Under the pieces are notes generated by a model. It was not told where the DNA came from. It did not search any database and worked only from the letters and a program-made list of their open reading frames with translations. A DNA stretch of 10,654 nucleotides. Source: Nitrospinae bacterium RIFCSPLOWO2_12_39_16 (GTDB taxonomy: Bacteria > Nitrospinota > Nitrospinia > UBA9942). The position numbers and the translations under genes were made by a program. Shown in pieces: positions 5,913 through 10,654 of the stretch. The first letter of the stretch is position 1; each line of letters starts with the position of its first letter. The stretch lies in the NCBI GenBank assembly GCA_001805005.1, contig MHDO01000029.1, forward strand, positions 1 through 10,654, written 5' to 3'.

Positions 5913-5975
5913 GAGAAGTCATTATCATTAAAGAGTTTTTCCGAAAAAATATTTCACTCGAAAATACCTTTTGTT

Positions 5976-6170
5976 GCCCCTCACCCTAACCCTCTCCCAC
6001 AAGGGGAGAGGGAACTTATTATTACTTCCCCTCCCTTGATGGGAGGGGATTGAGGGGAGGGTGATATATTTTCATCCACCTTTGTGAGCCGAAGGCTCGT
6101 GAGGGTTTCACTTGAAAAGTGAATAACTATCTCTTCATCCCCTCATTTAGAAGGGGGGGAGATGAGAAGT
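5976..6170. repeat. Cluster of intergenic hairpin repeats
   Basis: The gene-free stretch contains four hairpins in a row. They are CCCTCTCCC/GGGAGAGGG (5990-6012), CCCCTCCC/GGGAGGGG (6028-6048), GAGCC-GAA-GGCTC (6086-6098) and TTCACTT-GAA-AAGTGAA (6107-6123). An imperfect C-rich/G-rich pair follows at 6136-6164. The first two belong to the same type as the in-frame elements in purL (1531 and 2131). They look like dispersed REP/MITE-like elements. They lie downstream of the gene ending at 6203 and could also act as transcript ends. Confidence 0.65.
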
Positions 6171-6202
6171 AATCATTCACGCATTTTTTGAGTTAATATC
6201 TT

Positions 6203-6631
6203 CTATGTCCATAGAAATTTTCTGATATCAATCAACCGATGAAGATTGCGTTGGTCTTCTTCTTCCCACTTTTGTTCAAGCTTCCAATGTTCCTCCAAAG
6301 CACGATAATAATTTGCGTATTTCTTTTTGTCATATTCGACCATCTTATATAAATCTGAATCTGGAATCTTTTCAAATTTCAAAGGAGGATGCTTCAGCCT
6401 CTTATTATCAAGCGGGCTTTTCCGTGCTGGACGCTCCTTTTTCCACCAATTATATAGTGATTTGATTTCTTTCCATGCTTGTCTATGTAATTTATCTGCA
6501 TTCCAATCAACAATCTTGTCTGGTTTCTCTTTCTCAATAAAATCTGTGAGAAGCTGGAAAGCGGTATGGAGCAATACTTCATTCTTGTCACACCAGCCTT
6601 TCTCAAGCGTATGAATCTTCAGGTATCGCAT
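6203..6631 (-). CDS. Hypothetical protein, Trp-rich and highly charged
   Basis: 142 residues, function not recognised. It opens with MRYLKIHTLEKGWCDKNEVLLHTAFQLLTDFIEKE, a hydrophobic helix followed by a W-rich stretch (WNADKLHRQAWKEIKSLYNWWKKERP). It ends in a long charged helix (residues about 95-130: YDKKKYANYYRALEEHWKLEQKWEEED). The spacing of aromatics (LHTAFQ, LYNWW-x-RP) recalls uncharacterised phage-associated proteins, but I cannot name a family. No signal peptide or membrane segment. The ATG at 6631 is preceded by AAAGGAAG at good spacing. A good minus-strand promoter lies about 50 bp upstream. It stands alone, with the repeat cluster downstream and a divergent repressor-like gene upstream. 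Confidence 0.75.
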   Translation of the reverse strand: MRYLKIHTLEKGWCDKNEVLLHTAFQLLTDFIEKEKPDKIVDWNADKLHRQAWKEIKSLYNWWKKERPARKSPLDNKRLKHPPLKFEKIPDSDLYKMVEYDKKKYANYYRALEEHWKLEQKWEEEDQRNLHRLIDIRKFLWT

Positions 6632-6680
6632 AATTTCTTCCTTTGCTTATCATATTTATACTTACCCTATAACTGGCAAT

Positions 6681-6710
6681 ACTATATAATTAGACAGCGT
6701 TTCATGTCAA
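6681..6710 (-). promoter_or_regulatory. Sigma70-type promoter of the 6203-6631 gene
   Basis: On the minus strand, TTGACA (6710-6705) is followed 18 bases later by TATAGT (6686-6681), or 16 bases later by TATATA. This would start transcription about 40-45 bp before the ATG at 6631. Confidence 0.6.
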
Positions 6711-6785
6711 TATTTTTGCTTTAGGATGGAGTTACAAAATGTCTTTTTTTATAATCAGAAATTTATTTCAGGGTCTTTAAAATCT

Positions 6786-6816
6786 TTGACAAAAAACGCA
6801 ATGTATAAATATACAT
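6786..6816 (+). promoter_or_regulatory. Promoter with overlapping palindromic operator for the ribbon-helix-helix gene
   Basis: A -35 TTGACA (6786-6791) is followed after 18 bases by TATACA (6810-6815). The -10 box is the right arm of a perfect inverted repeat, ATGTATA-AA-TATACAT (6801-6816). A palindrome over the promoter of a ribbon-helix-helix gene is the expected layout for autorepression. Confidence 0.6.
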
Positions 6817-6831
6817 CATATAAGAGGGCTT

Positions 6832-6969
6832 ATGCATACACTTAAAAGGACACAGATGTATATGTTAGTTATACTAAAAAGAAAGGTGGAAAAGGAAAAT
6901 ACTACAGTTGCAGATATAGTCAGAAATGCTTTTTTAGAATACATACTCTGTAGCATGTTATTTGCTTAA
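6832..6969 (+). CDS. Small ribbon-helix-helix (CopG/Arc-type) repressor or orphan antitoxin
   Basis: A 45-residue gene. The start MHTLKRTQMYMLVILK matches the KRTQ-x-Y beta strand and first helix of ribbon-helix-helix DNA-binding proteins. KENTTVADIVRNAFLEYI matches the turn and second helix (the usual T-V-A/S-E/D-I-V-R pattern). The ATG at 6832 has AGAGGG a few bases upstream and a promoter/operator palindrome just ahead. The usual 70-80 residue antitoxin continues into a toxin-binding tail. Here the protein stops soon after the second helix, so it is a minimal or truncated member. No toxin gene adjoins it: the next gene is convergent and its stop codon overlaps this one (TTAA at 6966-6969). 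Family call moderate to good; toxin-antitoxin membership unproven. Confidence 0.65.
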   Translation: MHTLKRTQMYMLVILKRKVEKENTTVADIVRNAFLEYILCSMLFA

Positions 6970-7415
6970 GCCGCCGTCCCGAATAACTTACAAAGCACAT
7001 CCATTACAATATCTGTCGGATTCTGGTTGAAACTAAATACCTTTCCAACCATTGTTCCATCTTTATTGATAACAACCTGTATGCCATCTATTCTCTGTAT
7101 AACGTTTATATCTGTCTTATCCCTTATAAAATCCTGCTGATAATTTACAGGAGTTCTGAACCAGCCGCTTCCTACGAGATTTTTGGCGAGTAGTACCACA
7201 ACAGTGTATAGTATCAGATAGCCTTCTCTATCTTTTTGAATAGTAGATAGGTAAATGCTCATCTCATCATAGCGGTGATTGTTGAAGAACATTGTATAGG
7301 ACAATGAAAGGACTTCCTTCTGCCTCTTCTTTTTATATGGACTGGCATCATCTGCAAAGGTGAATTGACATGAAAAGAGGATTATTAACAAGAGAAATAA
7401 AATTATCCTTTTCAT
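6966..7415 (-). CDS. Small exported protein or lipoprotein, function unknown
   Basis: 149 residues from the chosen start. MKRIILFLLLIILFSCQFTFADDA is a clear signal peptide. Cys16 in LFSC could be a lipobox cysteine (the Phe at -2 is atypical), and TFA before Asp22 could be a type I cleavage site. The mature part has a basic KKKRQKEV start and an amphipathic helix (LSLSYTMFFNNHRYDEM). A C-terminal alpha/beta stretch, INVIQRIDGIQVVINKDGTM, ends with a Cys near the C-terminus. I recognise no family. I prefer the ATG at 7415, which gives a normal MKR start behind a GGGGGTG ribosome site; an in-frame ATG at 7427 would add MGVF. The gene diverges from the HAD gene across an 8-bp inverted repeat and converges on the ribbon-helix-helix gene. 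Confidence 0.75.
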   Translation of the reverse strand: MKRIILFLLLIILFSCQFTFADDASPYKKKRQKEVLSLSYTMFFNNHRYDEMSIYLSTIQKDREGYLILYTVVVLLAKNLVGSGWFRTPVNYQQDFIRDKTDINVIQRIDGIQVVINKDGTMVGKVFSFNQNPTDIVMDVLCKLFGTAA

Positions 7416-7436
7416 AAACACCCCCATACTTTTTCA

Positions 7437-7461
7437 CCGATATTCTTGACTTAAATATCGG
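7437..7461. promoter_or_regulatory. Inverted repeat between divergent genes, possible operator
   Basis: CCGATATT (7437-7444) and AATATCGG (7454-7461) are exact reverse complements around a 9-base spacer that contains TTGACT. It lies in the roughly 100-bp divergent region between the exported protein and the HAD gene, where promoters of both should be. Binding of a regulator is inference. Confidence 0.4.
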
Positions 7462-7517
7462 CATTTTATAAATTAGGTATTAGTAAAAAAGATAAAATCT
7501 ATAATTGTATAAATAAT

Positions 7518-8117
7518 ATGATTAAAGCCATCATTTCAGATTTGGGCAGGGTTATTTTAGACTTTGACCATAAAATAAGCATATCTAAACTGGTTAATTT
7601 AATAAACATTCCAGCAGAGGAATTAAATATTTTTATCTATCAATCAAAGATAGATATAGCCTTTGACAATGGAGAGATTTCTGCAGAGGAATTTTATAGG
7701 TATCTGGACGGTCGTTTTAATTTCGACATTTCCTTTAATGAGTTCAAAGAAATATTTACTGATATATTTACATTAAAAAAAGATGTGGCTGATTTACTGA
7801 CTGAATTAAAGAAAAAATATATACTATGCCTCCTTTCAAATACAAATGCCCTTCATTATGAGTTCTGTGAGAGAAAATTTAATATACTGAAAATATTTGA
7901 CTATCATGTATTATCTTATAAAATCCACGTAATGAAACCCCATCCGAAAATATATAGGGAGGCTGTAAAATTATGTGGTGTAAAACCGGAAGAATGTGTA
8001 TATATTGATGACATAGAGGAGTTCGCCAACGCCGCATCTTACCTAAAAATAAACTCAATCCATTATAAGGGTACAGATTTTCTTAAGAAAGAATTAGAGA
8101 AATTAAATGTAGTTTGA
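7518..8117 (+). CDS. HAD-superfamily hydrolase, YihX-like sugar-phosphate phosphatase group
   Basis: 199 residues, the usual size for YihX-like HAD phosphatases. Motif I is ISDLGRVILDFD with nucleophile Asp8. The position two residues on is Gly, as in the DLG-type subgroup, rather than the usual second Asp. Motif II is Ser107-Asn in CLLSNTNALH, motif III Lys140 in VMKPHPKIY, motif IV Asp164-Asp165 in YIDDIEEFANAA. The helical cap (about residues 20-85) carries the GEISAEEFYRYL signature also found in E. coli YihX (alpha-glucose-1-phosphatase). Cytosolic, no signal peptide. The actual substrate cannot be told from sequence. The ATG at 7518 is the first start giving motif I at its normal place; no clear ribosome site precedes it. 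Its TGA stop lies 95 bp before the acetolactate synthase start, which has its own promoter. Confidence 0.92.
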   Translation: MIKAIISDLGRVILDFDHKISISKLVNLINIPAEELNIFIYQSKIDIAFDNGEISAEEFYRYLDGRFNFDISFNEFKEIFTDIFTLKKDVADLLTELKKKYILCLLSNTNALHYEFCERKFNILKIFDYHVLSYKIHVMKPHPKIYREAVKLCGVKPEECVYIDDIEEFANAASYLKINSIHYKGTDFLKKELEKLNVV

Positions 8118-8136
8118 CACAATAGGGTATTTTCCA

Positions 8137-8165
8137 TTGACAACTATTTTTCGCGGGCTTATATT
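8137..8165 (+). promoter_or_regulatory. Strong sigma70-type promoter of the acetolactate synthase gene
   Basis: A consensus TTGACA (8137-8142), exactly 17 bases, then TATATT (8160-8165). The start point would be near 8172, about 40 bases before the ATG at 8213. A second TTGACA at 8114-8119, overlapping the HAD stop, lacks a partner box. Confidence 0.7.
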
Positions 8166-8212
8166 ACACACATAAGAGTAATTTCCTGCCATTAAACTGC
8201 TGGAGGTTTACT

Positions 8213-9849
8213 ATGAAAGCCTCTGACCTGCTTGTCAAGTGTCTTGAAAATGAAGGTGTGAAATATATCTTTGGGGTTGCGGGAGAGGAGATTATGCATA
8301 TCCTCAACTCCTTGAGGGGCTCCTCTATCAAGTTCGTAACTACAAGGCATGAGAGCAGTGTGCGGCATTTATGGCAAGTGTTGTAGGGAGACTGACAGGT
8401 AAACCGGGCGTATGTCTCGCCACATTAGGTCCTGGGGCAACAAATCTCACTACCGGACTTGCTGATACCCAGCTTGATTATGCCCCGGTTGTAGCCATAA
8501 CAGGTCAGACTAATCTCAGAAGGGCGCATAAAGAGACGAAACAGTTTGTAGATATAGTTAGCCATTTTAAACCCATAACCAAATGGAATGCACAGGTAGA
8601 CAGGGCTGATGTCATACCGGAGGTGGTGAGGAAGGCGTTTAAGATTGCACAGGCAGAAAAGCCCGGCGCTTGCCACCTTGAGGTGCCCTCCGATGTGGCG
8701 GGGGAAGAGGTGAAAGGCCGTCCCATGCTCATCAGACAGGTCACCTATCCCTATCCGGATGAGAAGATTCTCAAAGAGGCTGCCGACATAATTAACCATG
8801 CCAGAAATCCTATAATCCTTGCAGGTAACGGGATTATCCGCAGTAACGCATCTAAAGAACTTAGGAATTTTGTGCACCATACTCAGTTACCTGTGGCAAA
8901 TACTTTTATGTCCATGGGGTCTGTTCCGGCTGATGACCCTCTGTGTCTCCTCTCTGTAGGCCTGCAGTCCCGCGATTATGTAAACTGTGGATTTGATGAT
9001 GCCGATGTAGTTATTGCCATAGGGTATGATTTTACAGAATATGACCCACAAGGCTGGAACCCTCAGGGGGATAAGAAGATTGTGCATGTAGATATCCTTC
9101 CTCCGGATGTGGATTTTCACTATACGCCTGCGGTAGAGCTCTTAGGAGATATCCGTGAGAGTCTCAGATTATTGATAGGGAGAACAAAACCAAAGATCAG
9201 CTCCGCGAGAAAAGTCTTAAGAGACTATATTCTTCGCGAGATTGAGGAATGTGCGAGGGATGAAGGTTTTCCGATTAAACCTCAAAGGATAATTAACGAT
9301 ATACGCAGTGTCCTGAACAGGGATGACATTTTAGTGAGTGATGTAGGGGCGCATTTGATATGGGTTGCAAGGATGTATCAGGCTTATGAGCCGAATTCGG
9401 TGCTGATTTCCTTCGGTTTTGCCTCAATGGGATTTGGTGTGCCGGCTGCCATTTCTGCAAAGCTATTGAATCCGGGAAAAAAAGTTGTTGCCGTATGTGG
9501 TGACGGCGGGTTTATGATGACCTCTATGGAACTTGAGACAGCCTGCCGCCTCAAGACTCCGTTTACGGTGGTTATTTTCAATGATAATGGTTACGGCCTC
9601 ATAAAGTGGAAGCAGGTTAACGAATTTGGAGTGGACTTCGGTTCCGATTTCAACAATCCTGACTTTGTCAAATATGCAGAGAGTTTTGGCATGAAAGGCT
9701 ACCGAATATCCAGCACAAGAGAACTCCTACCTGCACTCCAAGATTCTCTTAAGCAGAAAATGCCGACAATTATAGATGTTCCGGTGGACTATAGGGAAAA
9801 TCTAAGACTCTCGGAGAAACTCGGCAACCTCATCTGCCCTGTTGGCTAA
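8213..9849 (+). CDS. AlsS-like acetolactate synthase (TPP enzyme), frameshifted near its N-terminus
   Basis: Condenses two pyruvates to acetolactate; resembles catabolic AlsS (ADVVIAIGYDFTEYDPQGWN, KYAESFG, TIIDVPVDYREN) more than anabolic IlvB. The start is ATG 8213, with TGGAGG six bases upstream. The N-terminal frame reads MKASDLLVKCLENEGVKYIF and on to the catalytic TTRHE, then continues wrongly and stops at TAG 8384-8386. Removing two bases (the repeated AG at 8352-8355) restores RHEQCAAFMASVVGRLTGKPG and a 544-residue protein, normal for the family. The rest is open from ATG 8371 to 9849. The TPP-binding GDG is at 9499-9507, with NDNGYG closing the motif. Translation from 8371 alone would lack the catalytic Glu, so it should be inactive. 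This is either a real pseudogene or a sequence error; the otherwise clean frame and intact promoter favour recent damage or error. Confidence 0.9.
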
Positions 9850-9896
9850 TAAACCACCAATATCTTTTATTCTTAACAATCTCCGCCATCACTATT

Positions 9897-10640
9897 TTAT
9901 CTGCCCGGAATGGCTGATAAAGTCTTTACATATGAAGCAATAACCTTTACAATATCATTGGTAATGGACTTTCCAAAGATTGGCATGTCCCTATCTTCTT
10001 TTTTCGTTAATCCTTTAACATGAGCCAAAATGTCCTGTTCGGTAAATTTAGACATTAAAGCAGGGTCATTCAGGGCAGCAGGTTTACCCTCTAATAATCC
10101 CCTTGCAGCCCATCCCTTTCCATCTCCTGAAATGCCATGGCAGGATGAGCAATAGCGGAGGTAATATATCTTTCCCCTTCCCAATGGTTCTTTAAATCTC
10201 TTTGCCCTTTCCTGAGGAGAGGGAGCCTTTAGAGGTCCTTTGTCAACTGCTATTGTCCTGAGGTAATAAACAATATCCCAGCCTACGGATTCTGGTATTT
10301 CGTTACCCTGGCCAGGCATCTGGAGATGGGGGAATGCATCTTCTCCATAGCGAATTATCTTTACTATTTCATCATCTGATAAAAGGGACATATATGCTTT
10401 ATCCGTCAGGTCACGGGGTAAAATCCCACTGATCACGGCACCCTGGCCATCCCCTGTTCCTGTCTCGTCATGACAGACAGAGCAATATTTTTTGTATGCC
10501 TCTTTGCCTCTCTTTATCCTCTCATCATCTTGTGCAATGGCATACCGGTTTGTGAATATTGAGAGCATAGCAATAATACAGAGAGTTATATAAATTATTT
10601 TTAAAGGAAAGATTGTATATGAAAATTTACTTCGACGCAT
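9897..10640 (-). CDS. Exported di-heme cytochrome c
   Basis: 247 residues with two class I cytochrome c domains, so a periplasmic electron carrier or subunit. The N-terminal hydrophobic segment (about residues 10-30) ends in AIA before Gln37, a signal peptide or uncleaved anchor. Heme 1 binds CSVCH (Cys53, Cys56, His57), with candidate axial Met108 in LQMPGQG. Heme 2 binds CSSCH (Cys164, Cys167, His168), with candidate Met219 in RDMPIFGKS. Each heme site is followed by the usual G-x-G-D-G-x-G loop. The domains are joined by a Pro-rich linker at about 134-146. No oxidase, reductase or quinol partner lies in the window, so its redox partner is unknown. The ATG at 10640 is used; the frame stays open to the right edge and no ribosome site is visible, so the start may lie elsewhere. 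Convergent with the acetolactate synthase gene. Confidence 0.93.
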   Translation of the reverse strand: MRRSKFSYTIFPLKIIYITLCIIAMLSIFTNRYAIAQDDERIKRGKEAYKKYCSVCHDETGTGDGQGAVISGILPRDLTDKAYMSLLSDDEIVKIIRYGEDAFPHLQMPGQGNEIPESVGWDIVYYLRTIAVDKGPLKAPSPQERAKRFKEPLGRGKIYYLRYCSSCHGISGDGKGWAARGLLEGKPAALNDPALMSKFTEQDILAHVKGLTKKEDRDMPIFGKSITNDIVKVIASYVKTLSAIPGR

Positions 10641-10654
10641 CAGGGTTGTCTTCA

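Noticed and set aside
8425..8880. Minus-strand ORF of 151 codons
   Set aside because: It is antisense to strongly conserved acetolactate synthase sequence.

Overview
The window looks like a chromosomal segment of an AT-rich, Gram-negative-type anaerobe or microaerophile. It carries an exported di-heme cytochrome c, a bacteriohemerythrin, a DUF5678/retropepsin-like pair and many short GC-rich hairpin repeats. An uncultured Nitrospirota- or Desulfobacterota-like bacterium would fit, but this is an inference of low confidence: there is no rRNA or marker gene to settle it. No tRNA, rRNA or CRISPR array was seen.

Layout. (1) 1-3168, plus strand: the 3' four-fifths of a large, eukaryote-type purL (FGAM synthase), cut by the left edge. 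Its coding sequence carries four short repeat elements in frame. (2) 3121-5880: a mosaic accessory region of minus-strand genes. The last 60 coding bases of purL plus its trailer (repeat A) recur at 4620-4693. A second 65-85 bp sequence (repeat B) occurs at 3705 and 5804. The order is A - hemerythrin - B - retropepsin/DUF5678 - A' - PD-(D/E)XK-like gene - B'. Between A' and B' lies what looks like a genuine integron-type gene cassette (4694-5802), with a foldable attC site and matching R boxes at its two ends. The hemerythrin gene sits at the equivalent point between A and B. No integron integrase is present in the window. (3) 5881-6180: non-coding, a cluster of hairpin repeats related to those inside purL. 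(4) 6203-7415: a hypothetical gene (minus), a 45-residue ribbon-helix-helix repressor/antitoxin with a palindromic operator over its promoter (plus), and a small exported protein (minus). (5) 7518-9849, plus strand: a YihX-like HAD phosphatase, then an AlsS-like acetolactate synthase with a strong promoter but a 2-base insertion right after the catalytic glutamate codon. (6) 9897-10640, minus strand: a di-heme cytochrome c.

How it fits together. The metabolic genes (purL, HAD phosphatase, acetolactate synthase, cytochrome) look like ordinary chromosomal genes without shared operons. The interesting part is the 3' flank of purL. A small site made of repeat A abutting repeat B seems to have been duplicated and then to have received a different gene in each copy at the same base position. 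This is what site-specific cassette insertion would leave. Repeat B places a TATAAT box 30-40 bp upstream of each inserted gene, so it may act as a resident promoter for whatever is inserted.
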